Notes: a model not told the origin generated them from the sequence alone. A DNA stretch of 61,222 bases from Magnetospirillum fulvum MGU-K5 (GCF_000442515.1 NZ_AQPH01000015.1:1-61222); one strand, 5' to 3'. Counted from the stretch's first letter, positions 1-9,542 are shown. A program made the numbers and translations.

Positions 1-986
1 TATATGCAGATCAGCCACGCCCCGCCCTGGCGGCGACAGCCGAGCAGAATCCCACCACGTTCAGTATAGCGGATCGCGTTACTGAGCAGGTTGCGGATAA
101 TCGTTGCCAGCAGCGAGGGATCGCTGAGCGTAACCGCGCTGGTGGTGACGTGGTGCAGGCGCAGGCCCTTGACATCGGCCTGAACCGTCATCTCCTGAAC
201 CAGATGGTCCAGCAGCGGTTCAAGCGCGATCTGTTCTTTGTTTTCTTCGATAGCCCCGACATCGATTCGGGCGATCGCGATGATCTCGTCCAGCAGCGTG
301 CTCAGCCGGGTCAGCGATATGTTCAGCATCTCGGCGGCACGGCGCGGGGTGGGGGGAAGATCGGCGGCGCTGATCACCGAGGCGAACAGCGTTAGCGATT
401 GCAGCGGTTGACGCAAATCGTGACCGACCGCCGACAGAAGCAGGCTTTTGCTGTCATCGGCGGCTTTTAATTCGGCGATGGCCCGCCGCAGGGTGCCCAG
501 CGGCCACGCCCGCATCGCCAGAAACAGACCGCAGCCCAGCCCCAGACCCAGCGCCAGCGCGATGCTCTCGCCGATGATCAGATCGGTCGCCTTTCGCCGG
601 ACGACCAGATAGGCCGCTAAGTCGCCCGATGCATAGATCGGCAGGCGCATTTCCAGGGCAGGGGCGGTGACCGTGACGTTATTGCTTGCGACCCGCAATC
701 CCGTCGCATCGAGCAGTTCAAGGGATTCGCCCGGTTGGGTTAATCGCCACAGCAGGTCATTGAAGCGTTCCCGTTCGAACCGCCACAAACGCGGGCGGGC
801 CGCGACCGACTGGCCGATGGTTTGGGCGCGAATCCGTCCCGCGACTTCCATCTCGGTTCGGGTCGAGGCAATACCGATCAATCCATAGCTGAGCGGCGGC
901 AATAAAGCGAAAAGGATTGAAATCCCCAGTCCAATCCGGGCCAGTCCACGAATCCGCATCTCGAGAGGGTCACGTCCGACGATCAT
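1..986 (-). CDS. Sensor histidine kinase (C-terminus cut by window edge)
   Basis: An inner-membrane sensor kinase read through the window start, so only about 328 N-terminal residues are visible. The order is a short cytoplasmic start, a membrane segment (about residues 13-32), a periplasmic segment of about 110 residues, a second membrane segment, then a HisKA domain with the H-box VGHDLRQPLQSL. The start of an HATPase domain follows, with the N-box NLLSNAIRYTERGG. The G-boxes lie off the window. The ATG at 984-986 overlaps the TGA of the upstream binding-protein gene (ATGA), so the two are probably co-translated. Its HDLRQPLQ box and N-box resemble those of the kinase at 33124-34866. The signal sensed is unknown; the coupled binding protein is the obvious candidate ligand carrier. 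Confidence 0.85.
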   Translation of the reverse strand, partial: MIVGRDPLEMRIRGLARIGLGISILFALLPPLSYGLIGIASTRTEMEVAGRIRAQTIGQSVAARPRLWRFERERFNDLLWRLTQPGESLELLDATGLRVASNNVTVTAPALEMRLPIYASGDLAAYLVVRRKATDLIIGESIALALGLGLGCGLFLAMRAWPLGTLRRAIAELKAADDSKSLLLSAVGHDLRQPLQSLTLFASVISAADLPPTPRRAAEMLNISLTRLSTLLDEIIAIARIDVGAIEENKEQIALEPLLDHLVQEMTVQADVKGLRLHHVTTSAVTLSDPSLLATIIRNLLSNAIRYTERGGILLGCRRQGGAWLICI

Positions 987-1816
987 GGTGGGGGAATGAT
1001 CCCAAACGTTTCCAAAAGGCGGGTGGCCTGGGGGCCGGTCAGATAGGCCAGAACCTCCCGTGCCTCGCCCGAGGGTGCGGTGCCGGAGACGATCCAGTAC
1101 GTCTTTGACAGCGGATAGTGTCCGTTGGCCAGGGTGGCAGGATCGGGAGTCTGGCCATTGAGGGTAAGCGGCTTGAGCGGCAATGCCTCGCCGATTTTCT
1201 GGGCGAGCGTCAGGGTGCCGATCCCGCCGCTGGCACCGACCATCGTCGCGGCGGCATCCTGATCGGTGACCGCGATCAACATGCCCGGCCGGGCATGGGC
1301 GGTGGCGAGGGCGGCAGCCAGTGCCGGAGACGCGGCGGCCAGGACGGTCGAGTCCGAATCCGACGGCGGCCGCAGAACGGGGGTGATCGGTTCGCCGTTA
1401 CTCCAATGAGTCCGACGTCCGGCCAGGATGTCGGCCAGCCCGTCCAGCGTGATCGCGTTTTCTCCGACCTGGGGCGACACCACCACCATGAACGGCGTCC
1501 GCCCCCAGGCAACGTAGTGCAGACCCGACGCGGTTTCCGGTGCCGTCAGCGGGCGGGCCGAGACGCTGAGATCGATCGCGCCGGCGGCAACGGCGCGAAT
1601 GCCCCCGCTGGTGCCCAAGCTGGAGGGAACTTCGATATGGGTGGCGGGATGGCCGGCCTGGAATCGCTCGGCCAGGGCGCGAACGGCGGGCAGGGCAGAT
1701 CCGGTTCCCCCGATCGTCACCGTTCCGGCAAGGGCGTTGGCCGAGGCCAGACCTCCCCCCGCGATCAGGACAACGCTGGCGAACCGGCAAAATCGGGCGA
1801 AGACATCGAACGCCAT
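983..1816 (-). CDS. Periplasmic PstS-like substrate-binding protein
   Basis: A 277-residue exported binding protein of the PstS/PBP-like fold. The chosen ATG (1814-1816) is preceded by a GAGG-type ribosome site and opens a signal peptide ending near ANALAG. The mature protein starts VTIGGTGSALPAVRALAERF, the usual opening of phosphate/oxyanion binding proteins, and shows a GASGGIGTLT turn and a YPLSKTYWIV motif late in the domain. No ABC permease or ATPase follows. Instead its stop overlaps the start of a membrane histidine kinase, so a role as a sensory ligand-binding partner rather than a transporter component is inferred. The ligand cannot be read from sequence. An in-frame upstream ATG exists at 1918, but only the later start gives a clean signal peptide. 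Confidence 0.8.
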   Translation of the reverse strand: MAFDVFARFCRFASVVLIAGGGLASANALAGTVTIGGTGSALPAVRALAERFQAGHPATHIEVPSSLGTSGGIRAVAAGAIDLSVSARPLTAPETASGLHYVAWGRTPFMVVVSPQVGENAITLDGLADILAGRRTHWSNGEPITPVLRPPSDSDSTVLAAASPALAAALATAHARPGMLIAVTDQDAAATMVGASGGIGTLTLAQKIGEALPLKPLTLNGQTPDPATLANGHYPLSKTYWIVSGTAPSGEAREVLAYLTGPQATRLLETFGIIPPP

Positions 1817-2205
1817 CGGCTCAGCCTCTTTCAGACGGAATAGAGAGGAGGCGGGGCCAGATCGAATCGGCGGTGCCGAATGAATGGTGGTGTTCCTCCT
1901 TCTCACCTCGGACAGCATAGCTCAACCGGGGGCAGGCAAGAAGAGGATGCGCATTTCCCCTTAAGGTGTGATGCGTCCGAGATGAGGCAGGATGCGATTG
2001 CGGTCATTGCTGCCACAGCTCCGCCAGGCTGATTCCTTTTGGTTGAAATATGCTGGGTATATTCCGTATAAGAAGCGGTCTTGAATATCGGGCGATTCTG
2101 CCCAAATCTTGCGAACGCGGTTCCAATGAAATCGTACCTGTCAAAGCGGGTGCAGTTGACACGGGCACGCAACGGAACACCTTTTTTACGTTTGGTTATC
2201 TTCCT
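1817..2205. other. Intergenic region
   Basis: About 390 bp upstream of the minus-strand binding protein and of the possible zinc-ribbon ORF. It is more A/T-rich than its surroundings around 2040-2200. I see no convincing Pho box, FNR box or terminator. An open frame in phase with the zinc-ribbon ORF reaches back to 2050, but its residues have no recognisable character. Confidence 0.4.
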
Positions 2206-2526
2206 ATGACTCATACCGATTCCAACCAACTCGATATCGACCGCGACGAAGTTCACTTTTGCCCCCATTGCGGTCGTAAAACCCGCCATTCCGTGACGCG
2301 GGAGCGGGTGTTGATGCCGGTATTGTGGTGCCTGTCCTGCTTTCACACCCATATGGGTGACGTCGACGGCGACGGAGCCTCTATGCTTGCGTCGGCTGAG
2401 GCACCGCACCCGATCAGTTCGGGCGAGTCCGCTTTTTTCCAACTCGACCGTGTTTCGATCAGGCTCCGTCCGCCGCCTTGCTTGGTGACGCGGACCTGGA
2501 TTCCGATGCGGTCGATCATTGGTTGA
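2206..2526 (+). CDS. Possible small zinc-ribbon protein
   Basis: A 106-residue open frame whose first half carries two Cys pairs, CPHC and CLSC, 19 residues apart. The segment CPHCGRKTRH is typical of a zinc ribbon. From about residue 46 it runs antisense to the 3' end of sbcC for 184 bp. There is no good ribosome-binding site before ATG 2206, and the frame stays open back to ATG 2050. The last 50 residues are basic and low in character, as expected for an antisense reading, so the C-terminus may be fortuitous even if the gene is real. Function unknown; nucleic-acid or protein binding is the usual role of such ribbons. Confidence 0.35.
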   Translation: MTHTDSNQLDIDRDEVHFCPHCGRKTRHSVTRERVLMPVLWCLSCFHTHMGDVDGDGASMLASAEAPHPISSGESAFFQLDRVSIRLRPPPCLVTRTWIPMRSIIG

Positions 2527-5500
2527 ACGTGCGAGATCACCCCGACCTTGCGGCCCGAGGCGTGCAGGCTTTCCAGCGCCGACAAAGCAAGGTCGAGGCT
2601 GGCGGCGTCGAGCGCACCAAATCCCTCGTCGATGAACAGGCTTTCCGCCAGGGTCCGGCGTCCGGTCATGCTGGCCAGTCCCAAGGCCAGCGCCAGCGAC
2701 ACCAGGAAGCGTTCGCCGCCCGACAGGTTGGCGACGCCGCGGATTTCGTCGGCCATATCGCGGTCGATCACCTGAAGATCAAGATCGCCGCCGGGGGCGC
2801 GTTGCAGCAGATAGCGCGGCGTCAGATCGGCCAGATGGGCATTGGCCAGCCCGAGCAGGCGGTCAAGCGTCAGCCCTTGGGCGAACAGACGGAATTTCTT
2901 GCCGTCGGCGGCCCCGATCAGATCGGCGATGCCTTTCCACAGATCGAAGCTCTGGCGTTGGGTGGCGATCCGCTCGCGGGTGCCTTGGGCAGCATCGCGG
3001 TTGCGGTCGTCGTCGGCCAGCCGCTGGCGCAATCCGCTCAGCCGTTCGCGCAGCGCGTCGCGGGCGGCGGCACGCTCGGGCAGCAGAAGATCAAGCGCTT
3101 CGGCGCTGCGCTCGGGTTGACCGCTCGCCTCGTGCTCGCGTCGCAGCCGCAGCCGCTCGCCCCACACCGCTTCGGCGCTCGCCACCGCCTGAAGCAAGGC
3201 GGCCTGCCGGCGTTCTTCGCTCTCGGCCCAGGCTTCGCCTAGCTCCATCGCGGCGCGGACGGCGGCAAGGTCGAGAGCGATCTCGGCCAGCTTCGCCTCC
3301 CGCGCTGCCAGAGCCGCCGCCAAAGCGTCGGCGGTCTGGGTCCGGCTGACCCCCAGGGCGCGGACCCGCTCCAGGGCGATGGCACGATCGCGATCGGCGG
3401 CTGCCCAGGAGTCCTGAGCCGCTTGGTGGCGGGCCACCGCCGCCTTGCGAGCCGCCTCGAACCCGTCGCGAATCTCGGCGGTGGCGCGTCCCTCGAAGAC
3501 GGTCGCCCGCTCGCCCGCCAGAAGGTCAAGCGCCGCTTGCTCCTCACGCGTGCGCTCGGCGGCGCGGGCGGCATTGTGCCGGGCATTGTCTTCGGCGCTG
3601 CGGGCGCTGTCGGCCTGGGCGGCGAGACGACGTTCGTGCCCGCGCTCTTCCTCCAGCGTTTGCGTCGTTTTTCCCCAGGTTTCGGCCAGCTTGCGGCAGG
3701 CGGCGATCAGGTCGGCCGGGTCGCCGTCTAGCCGTCGTTCGGCATCGGGCAGCACCGCCAGCGGCACGGCCAGACTGGCGGCCAGCCGGGCCTGGTCCGC
3801 CCGGGCGCGCCCGGCTTCGGCGCTGGCACGGGATCGCTCCGCCGTCGCGGTGGCGTGACGGGCAGCCAATCCGGTCCGTGTCGCCGCCCGCTGCTCGACA
3901 TCGCGCCGCAGCCGGTCGCGGGTTTCGGATCGGGTGCGGCGGTCCAACTCGGCCTGCCGGTACGTGCGCAGGCGCTCACCGATTGAGCCGCGTTCGTCCT
4001 GGGTTTGCTGGCGCATCGTTTCCAGCGGGGCGTGGTCGGTGACCGCGAACGGATCAGGGGGAAGAGGGAGCGGGCAGGCGGCGGCATCGGCGCTCCATCG
4101 CGTCATAACAGCGTCGCGGTCGCGGGCCAGCGTTGTTTCGTCGCGCTCGGCCTGGGTCAGCGCTTCGGCGGCGGCGCGGCGGCTGGCGGCGGCTTCGCCG
4201 CCCCGGCGCAGCAGATCGTCGCGCTCGGCCTCGATTTGTGCGACCCGCTGCCGATGGTTCGCCAGCAATCCGGTCAGGGCCGAGGCGATCGCCTCCAACG
4301 GATGCTGCCGCGAGCCGCAGACCGGGCACGGTTCGTCTGCAACCAGGGTCTGGCGCAGCACCAGCGCCTGTTCTCCCTCGGCGGCCTCGGCTAGGACCAG
4401 CGCCGCCTTGGCCTCGCTGAGGCTGGCGGCGACGATGGTCTGGCGGGTCTCGACCGCCGCTGTCTCCTGGTCGGTCTGATCGCGGCGGGCGGTGGCGGCG
4501 GTGCGGCGGGCCGCGATCTCGGCGGCACGGGCGGTTATTGCTGCGGCCTGGGCGGCGGTGTCGAGCAGACGGGCAAGCGCGGCCTCTTGCGCGTCCAGAA
4601 TCTCGCGCTGCTGCTCCAGCGCGGCGGGATCAAGCGTGGCCAGGGTCGAATCGAGGGTCGCGATCTCCTCGTCCAGTTTGGCCAACTGGGTCCGTTGCGT
4701 CGCGTCGGCTGCGTCGATCTGGCTGGTTTCCGCCGCGATCGCCTCCAGAGCGGCGGCGGCCTGTCGGTCGGAATTGGCCGCATCGCGGGCCTGGGCGGCG
4801 GCGGTGCCGTGGGCGGCAATCGCGTCGAGCCAGCGGTCAAGCTGTTCGACCAGCGGCTTGCGGGCCTGATTGGCCTCCAGCCACTGTTCCAGACGGGAAA
4901 TCTTCTCCAGGCTGGCTTTGTGAGTCTGCTCGGCCTCGGCCCGCAATGCGGCGGTTCGGCCCGCTTCGGCCTCGGCTTCGGTTTGGGCGATCCGTGCCTG
5001 TTCCAGCCGGGTGCGGCCCTCGGCCAGACGGGTGTCGAGCGCGGCGGCATGGTCAAGCAGCGGCCCCGCCGCCTTGAACGCCGCATCGGCTTGATCGGCT
5101 GCCAAGCGGGCGGTGTCGCGGGCCTCTTGCGCCTGGGTGCAGGTGGCTTGGCGGGCCTTGGCCTCCTGTCGCGCCGTGGTTTCCTCGGCCTCCAGCCGGG
5201 CCGCTTCCGCCGTCAGCCGGTCGGCCTCGGCCACTTGGGGACGGGCGGTCAGCGCACGGCGAATCTCGGCAAGGCGAACCCGCTCGGGTTCGGCATCGGC
5301 CAGCGCCGTCTTGGCCTCGGCGATCCCGGCTTCGGCGGCGGTGACCTGCTCGACCAGAACCCGCGCCGTGCGGTGCCACTGTGCCTCGGCGGTCAGGTGC
5401 TCGATCTCGGCCTCCAGCGCCAGCCGTTCGGCTTCAGCGGCGGCACTGTCCGCCTCGATCACCGCGCGGGATTCGTCGTCCAGCACATTGACCCGGCGCA

Positions 5501-6161
5501 ATTCGTCGTCGAGCGCGTCGAGGATCGCCTTTTCCCGTCGCCCGCGCTCGAACGCCGCCACCGACAGCGCGCCATAGATCGCGGTGCCGGTCATCAGTTC
5601 CAGCAATTCGGCCCGCTCGGCCGGGCGGGCGCGGAGAAAGGCGTCGAACTCGTTCTGGGCCAGCAGCACCGAGCGGCGGAACTGGTCGAAATCCAGCCCG
5701 ACCCGGTCGCGGATTTCCTTCAACACCTCGGTCTTGGTGTGGCCCAACTGGCTGTTATCGGCGAGATCGGTCAGTGACATCGCCTGGGCCTGAAGCCGTT
5801 CGCCGACCCGGTTGCGGGCGCGGCGGACTTCCCAGCGGGCGCGATAGCGTCTGCCATCATGGCCCTGGAAATCGACCTCGGCGAAGCCGTTGGCGGTGCC
5901 GTGGCGCAAGATCAGCCGGACATCGGTGCCCGACAGCCGTTCCGATTCGCCGCCGACTTCGGTCTTCGATGCCTGTTCCAGCCGGGGTAGCCGGTCGTAA
6001 AGCGCCAGGCACAGCGCGTCGAGCAGGGTGCTTTTGCCCGCTCCGGTCGGGCCGGTGATCGCGAACAGCCCGGTCCCGGCCAGCGGTGCCGCCTCGAAAT
6101 CAATCTCGAACTCCCCGGCCAGACTGGCGAGGTTGCGTCCGCGCAAAGCGAGAATCCTCAT
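2343..6161 (-). CDS. sbcC: Exonuclease subunit SbcC
   Basis: A 1272-residue SMC-like ATPase of the SbcCD (Rad50-Mre11 type) nuclease, which opens hairpins and trims DNA ends in the cytoplasm. The N-terminus has the Walker A GPTGAGKSTLLDA. Two very long Ala/Glu/Arg-rich coiled-coil arms flank a zinc hook CPVCGSRQHP near the middle. The C-terminal head carries the ABC signature LSGGERFLVSLALALG and Walker B LFIDEGFGALD. The ATG (6159-6161) overlaps the sbcD stop as ATGA; 25 residues of open frame lie upstream but are not family-like. The family core ends at about GGRSLIETR, and a 33-residue tail follows that overlaps the convergent small ORF at 2206-2526. Confidence 0.95.
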   Translation of the reverse strand: MRILALRGRNLASLAGEFEIDFEAAPLAGTGLFAITGPTGAGKSTLLDALCLALYDRLPRLEQASKTEVGGESERLSGTDVRLILRHGTANGFAEVDFQGHDGRRYRARWEVRRARNRVGERLQAQAMSLTDLADNSQLGHTKTEVLKEIRDRVGLDFDQFRRSVLLAQNEFDAFLRARPAERAELLELMTGTAIYGALSVAAFERGRREKAILDALDDELRRVNVLDDESRAVIEADSAAAEAERLALEAEIEHLTAEAQWHRTARVLVEQVTAAEAGIAEAKTALADAEPERVRLAEIRRALTARPQVAEADRLTAEAARLEAEETTARQEAKARQATCTQAQEARDTARLAADQADAAFKAAGPLLDHAAALDTRLAEGRTRLEQARIAQTEAEAEAGRTAALRAEAEQTHKASLEKISRLEQWLEANQARKPLVEQLDRWLDAIAAHGTAAAQARDAANSDRQAAAALEAIAAETSQIDAADATQRTQLAKLDEEIATLDSTLATLDPAALEQQREILDAQEAALARLLDTAAQAAAITARAAEIAARRTAATARRDQTDQETAAVETRQTIVAASLSEAKAALVLAEAAEGEQALVLRQTLVADEPCPVCGSRQHPLEAIASALTGLLANHRQRVAQIEAERDDLLRRGGEAAASRRAAAEALTQAERDETTLARDRDAVMTRWSADAAACPLPLPPDPFAVTDHAPLETMRQQTQDERGSIGERLRTYRQAELDRRTRSETRDRLRRDVEQRAATRTGLAARHATATAERSRASAEAGRARADQARLAASLAVPLAVLPDAERRLDGDPADLIAACRKLAETWGKTTQTLEEERGHERRLAAQADSARSAEDNARHNAARAAERTREEQAALDLLAGERATVFEGRATAEIRDGFEAARKAAVARHQAAQDSWAAADRDRAIALERVRALGVSRTQTADALAAALAAREAKLAEIALDLAAVRAAMELGEAWAESEERRQAALLQAVASAEAVWGERLRLRREHEASGQPERSAEALDLLLPERAAARDALRERLSGLRQRLADDDRNRDAAQGTRERIATQRQSFDLWKGIADLIGAADGKKFRLFAQGLTLDRLLGLANAHLADLTPRYLLQRAPGGDLDLQVIDRDMADEIRGVANLSGGERFLVSLALALGLASMTGRRTLAESLFIDEGFGALDAASLDLALSALESLHASGRKVGVISHVQPMIDRIGIQVRVTKQGGGRSLIETRSSWKKADSPELIGCGASADASIEAPSPSTSPIWV

Positions 6162-7396
6162 GTGGGCTCTCCGCTTTCCAGGCTTTCCAGCAATTCGCGG
6201 AAGGCGTCCAGGGTCGCTTCGGGCGGGGCATCGCAATAGGTGCGCTGCCAGCAGCGGACGAACACCTCTTCCGGCACCATCGTTTCCAGATCGGGCGGGG
6301 GGGCCGCGCCGTTCGACGCGGCGGCCTGGGTCTCGACCTTCAGCCGGGCCAGCCGCAGCCCCTTGCCCGCGATGGCCTCGTCAACGTCGCGGCGCAGCGA
6401 CGGCAGCGGCCCGTCGGCGGCAATCACGATATCGAGATAGGGCCACAATTCGCGCGGTTGCGCCGGATCGGCGACCAGGGCGCGGAGCGCGGCCAGCGCG
6501 TCTTCGACCAACGCCGCGCCACGGCTCGGTACCCGGACGATGTCGACCGTGCGCGGTACGATCAGCGGGGTTACTTTCGCCGCTCCGTCGTCCAGATCGA
6601 CCATGACGACCTGATGGCGGTAATCGCGCTCGACCACCGACAAAGGCAGCGGCGAGCCGCTATAGCGCACTTCGGCGCGGCCGCCGACGCATTGCGCTTT
6701 GTGCAGGTGGCCAAGCGCGACATAAGCGAGATCGGTGGGGAATAGATCGACCGGCAAGGCATGCTGATTGCCGCCCAGAATCCGCCGCTCCGACAGGTCC
6801 GATAATTCGCTGCCGGTCATGTAGCAATGGCCGGTGGCGATCAGCGCCTGTCCCGGCTCCAGCCGCGCCGCAACCCCCGCCAGCGCCTCGTGGTAAACCT
6901 CGCGCACGCCCCAGATCAGCGGGTCGTCGCAATCGTCCGGGGCAGGGGGCAGATCGGGCAGGCGCAGGAACGGCACCGCCGCGACCAGGGCGGCGACCGT
7001 GCCGTCGCTGTCGTGGAGCGGCACGGTCAGCCGGTCGAAATCGAGACCGCCCCCGGCGATGCGGGGCAGCGAGCCGATCACCCGGACACCAAAGGGATCG
7101 AGCAGCGGACCGGGCGCTTCCAGCCGTCCGGCGGAATCATGATTGCCGCCGATCAGAACAATATCGAGATCGGGCTTGCGGTTCCGCACCTCGGCGATGA
7201 AGCGGTACAATTGCCGCTGCGCCCCGATCGGCGGATTCTGGCTGTCATAGATATCGCCGGTGACCAGCAAGGCGTCGGCGTCCTGCGTGACCAATTGATC
7301 GGCCAGCCAGTCGAGGAAGGCCTGATGCTCGGCCTCGCGCGGGATGTCGTGGAAATCCTGCCCAAGATGCCAGTCGGCGGTGTGGAAAAAACGCAT
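6158..7396 (-). CDS. sbcD: Exonuclease subunit SbcD
   Basis: The 412-residue Mre11-like metallophosphoesterase partner of SbcC. The phosphoesterase motifs appear in order: HTADWHLG at the start, VTGDIYD, GGNHDS, TGHCY and GHLHKAQ. These supply the dimetal (Mn) ligands and the catalytic His. A C-terminal capping region of about 100 residues follows. The start at ATG 7396 places the first motif at residue 4, as in the family; 14 further in-frame residues lie upstream, and the ribosome site before 7396 is weak. The stop overlaps the sbcC start by 4 nt, the usual sbcDC order, and suggests coupled translation at equal amounts. Confidence 0.95.
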   Translation of the reverse strand: MRFFHTADWHLGQDFHDIPREAEHQAFLDWLADQLVTQDADALLVTGDIYDSQNPPIGAQRQLYRFIAEVRNRKPDLDIVLIGGNHDSAGRLEAPGPLLDPFGVRVIGSLPRIAGGGLDFDRLTVPLHDSDGTVAALVAAVPFLRLPDLPPAPDDCDDPLIWGVREVYHEALAGVAARLEPGQALIATGHCYMTGSELSDLSERRILGGNQHALPVDLFPTDLAYVALGHLHKAQCVGGRAEVRYSGSPLPLSVVERDYRHQVVMVDLDDGAAKVTPLIVPRTVDIVRVPSRGAALVEDALAALRALVADPAQPRELWPYLDIVIAADGPLPSLRRDVDEAIAGKGLRLARLKVETQAAASNGAAPPPDLETMVPEEVFVRCWQRTYCDAPPEATLDAFRELLESLESGEPT

Positions 7397-7465
7397 AAGG
7401 AAACCGCCCGCGTAAAAGCGCGAGCGTCGCCGCCGCACCCGCCGATGTCAAGCGGCCCCTTGCGA

Positions 7466-8104
7466 TTATTGCGGCAGGATCGCGTCGACCACCGCCGCGT
7501 AATGGCACGCCGCCGCGACCAGGACGAAGCAATGCCAGATTGCATTCTGGAACGGCAACCGTGTCCACAGATGGAAGATCACCCCGGTGGTGTAGAAGAT
7601 GCCGCCAACCAGCAGCAGCACCAGCGCCGCGACCGGCAGCGCCTGGATGATCGAGCCGATCACGAACAACCCGACCCAGCCGAGTGCGAGATAGAGAGCG
7701 ACCGAGAGCCGTTCGAACCGGTGCGGCCATCCCAGTTTCAGCACCAGACCAAGCCCGGCGATGCTCCACACCAGGGCGAGCAGACTATAGCCGACGGTGC
7801 CGCCAATGCTGATCATCGCCAGCGGGGTATAGGTTCCGGCGATCATTACATAGATCGCGGCATGGTCGAACCGGCGCAGCAAGGTCTTGCGGTGCGGAAC
7901 CACGGTCAGGTTATAGGCGGCGGAAAACCAGAAGGTCGCGATCAGTCCCAGGGAATAGATCGCCGCCGCAGTGAACAGCAAAATGTCGCCTGCGGCTCCG
8001 GTCAGACCGAGGAGGGTCAGCGCGCCAAGCCCCGACAGAACCATCCCGAGGATGTGGACGACGCCATCGAAGCGGCGTTCGGCTGGGGTGTATTGCGGGT
8101 GCAT
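7466..8104 (-). CDS. Hemolysin III / PAQR-type membrane protein
   Basis: A 212-residue polytopic inner-membrane protein with seven predicted helices. It carries the hemolysin-III/YqfA family features: an N-terminal YTPAERRFDGVVH segment, the RRFDHAAIYVMIAGTYTP motif, and near the C-terminus FHLWTRLPFQNAIWHCFVLVAA with the conserved His residues that bind a metal in PAQR proteins. The start at ATG 8104 has AGGAG 11 nt upstream; another 20 residues of frame are open but not family-like. It stands between sbcD and a beta-lactamase-like gene on the same strand. Bacterial members are mostly of unknown physiological role, despite the name. Confidence 0.85.
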   Translation of the reverse strand: MHPQYTPAERRFDGVVHILGMVLSGLGALTLLGLTGAAGDILLFTAAAIYSLGLIATFWFSAAYNLTVVPHRKTLLRRFDHAAIYVMIAGTYTPLAMISIGGTVGYSLLALVWSIAGLGLVLKLGWPHRFERLSVALYLALGWVGLFVIGSIIQALPVAALVLLLVGGIFYTTGVIFHLWTRLPFQNAIWHCFVLVAAACHYAAVVDAILPQ

Positions 8105-8250
8105 GATCGCCGATGCTCCTGACTTTGCCCGACCGGGGGTGATCCCGGTGTCGCCGGAGATCAACCGACCTCCAGCATAGCTCGGGTTGGGTTCGGTTTG
8201 AACCGAGCCGAAATGGGTATATTCCCCACCTCTTTCTCGATCGTCGGTGA

Positions 8251-9495
8251 TCAGGAGGGATGGGTCGCGTTGGTCGCCAGAATCTTCAACAGGGTGTGAC
8301 CGGCGCTGTAATCCCAGTTAAACGCGTTTTGCAGCACGACGACGGCGGTATGGTGGGCGGTGTCGATGCCGAGATAGCTGGTATAGCCCGCGACGATGCC
8401 GACCTGATAGGTGATGTGGAGGCCCAGCACGTCATCGGCGATCCAGGCTGCTGCCGCCGCCTGTCGTGGGCGGGGATAGCGGACCCGTACGGCGTCGGTC
8501 AGACTCCGGCCCAACGGGGTATCGTCGGTCTTCACATGCGCAGCCGCGAAGGCGAGCAGATCGCGGGCACAGGAATACAGCGCCGCCGAGCCGCGCAGGA
8601 TGTCGGTAAAGCGCCAGTCCGGCACCGTTTCGCCGCGCCGGATGAATTTGGGCTGGTCACCGGCATGACCGATGGCGCGGGTGTCATAGCCGGGCAGGCG
8701 TTCTGCGACATAGCCGGTGCGGGTCAGTCCCAGCGGCCCGGTAATCCGCTCGGCCAGCAGATCGTCGACCGAACGGCCCGACCGCACCGCGGCAACGTGG
8801 GACAACAGCCCATAGCCGATATTGGAATAGCGCGGCAGTACCTCGTCAGGGGCGGAGAAATCGGCGAGATAGGCCAGCACCGCATCGCGGTCGAGATGCT
8901 GGTAGAAATTCTCGCCGGTGAACAGATAAGAGACGAATCCGGCGAGAACGGTCGCATCAAGCGGCTGGCGCGGCAGACCCGAGGTGTGGGTGGCAAGCTG
9001 TTCGACGGTGATCCGGGCGGCGTCGGGACTGAGCTGTGTGCTGGGCGGCAGCAGCGAGCCGAGCGGGTCGGCCCAGGACAGGCTTCCCTCCTGCACCATC
9101 GTCGCGACAATCGCCGCCATGAAGCCCTTGCTGAGCGATCCGATCGCGAACAGCGTGTCGGGGCCGGGCGGTGCTCCGTCGGGCTGGCCGGTGGTGCCAT
9201 AGCCGTAAAAGCGGGTGGTGCCGTCGGGAAGTAGCAAACCGACGATCAGGCCGGGGGTCTCGCCCTGCGTGACCAGGGGGGCGGCGATCTTCTCGACCTG
9301 TTCGGCCAGATCGGAGCGCCCCGTGGGCAAGGTGGCGGGATCAATCTCCCAGGTGGTCAGGGTGCCGCAGGCCGACAGCACCACCGCCAGGGCCAAATTG
9401 GCGAGAAAATGGGGCGCTCGGCGGATGATTCCGGTCTGGGCCTTCCTTTCCCGAACTCCCGTCCGCTCCTGTCCCACCACCCCCTCAGCCGACAT
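8251..9495 (-). CDS. Serine beta-lactamase-like lipoprotein (class C / EstB type)
   Basis: A penicillin-binding-protein-fold serine hydrolase of about 414 residues. The active-site SLSK (in AIGSLSKGFM) is followed by the YSN motif (RYSNIGYGLL). THTSGLP is also typical of the class C/esterase group. A hydrophobic leader ending VVLSAC forms a lipobox, so it is probably a membrane-anchored periplasmic lipoprotein. No linked AmpR-type regulator is seen, and substrate could be a beta-lactam, a peptide or an ester. The start is uncertain: ATG 9495 leaves a long leader before the hydrophobic stretch, and TTG 9510 or a later codon are possible. Confidence 0.82.
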   Translation of the reverse strand: MSAEGVVGQERTGVRERKAQTGIIRRAPHFLANLALAVVLSACGTLTTWEIDPATLPTGRSDLAEQVEKIAAPLVTQGETPGLIVGLLLPDGTTRFYGYGTTGQPDGAPPGPDTLFAIGSLSKGFMAAIVATMVQEGSLSWADPLGSLLPPSTQLSPDAARITVEQLATHTSGLPRQPLDATVLAGFVSYLFTGENFYQHLDRDAVLAYLADFSAPDEVLPRYSNIGYGLLSHVAAVRSGRSVDDLLAERITGPLGLTRTGYVAERLPGYDTRAIGHAGDQPKFIRRGETVPDWRFTDILRGSAALYSCARDLLAFAAAHVKTDDTPLGRSLTDAVRVRYPRPRQAAAAAWIADDVLGLHITYQVGIVAGYTSYLGIDTAHHTAVVVLQNAFNWDYSAGHTLLKILATNATHPS

Positions 9496-9542
9496 TCCCC
9501 GCCATCCCAACCATAACGTTACATTTTGCCGCCTTTCCTACC

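Noticed and set aside
1817-1950. Pho box before the PstS-like/kinase pair
   Set aside because: I looked for 11-nt-spaced GTCAC-type half-sites on the minus strand and found only a single CTGTC match without a second repeat.
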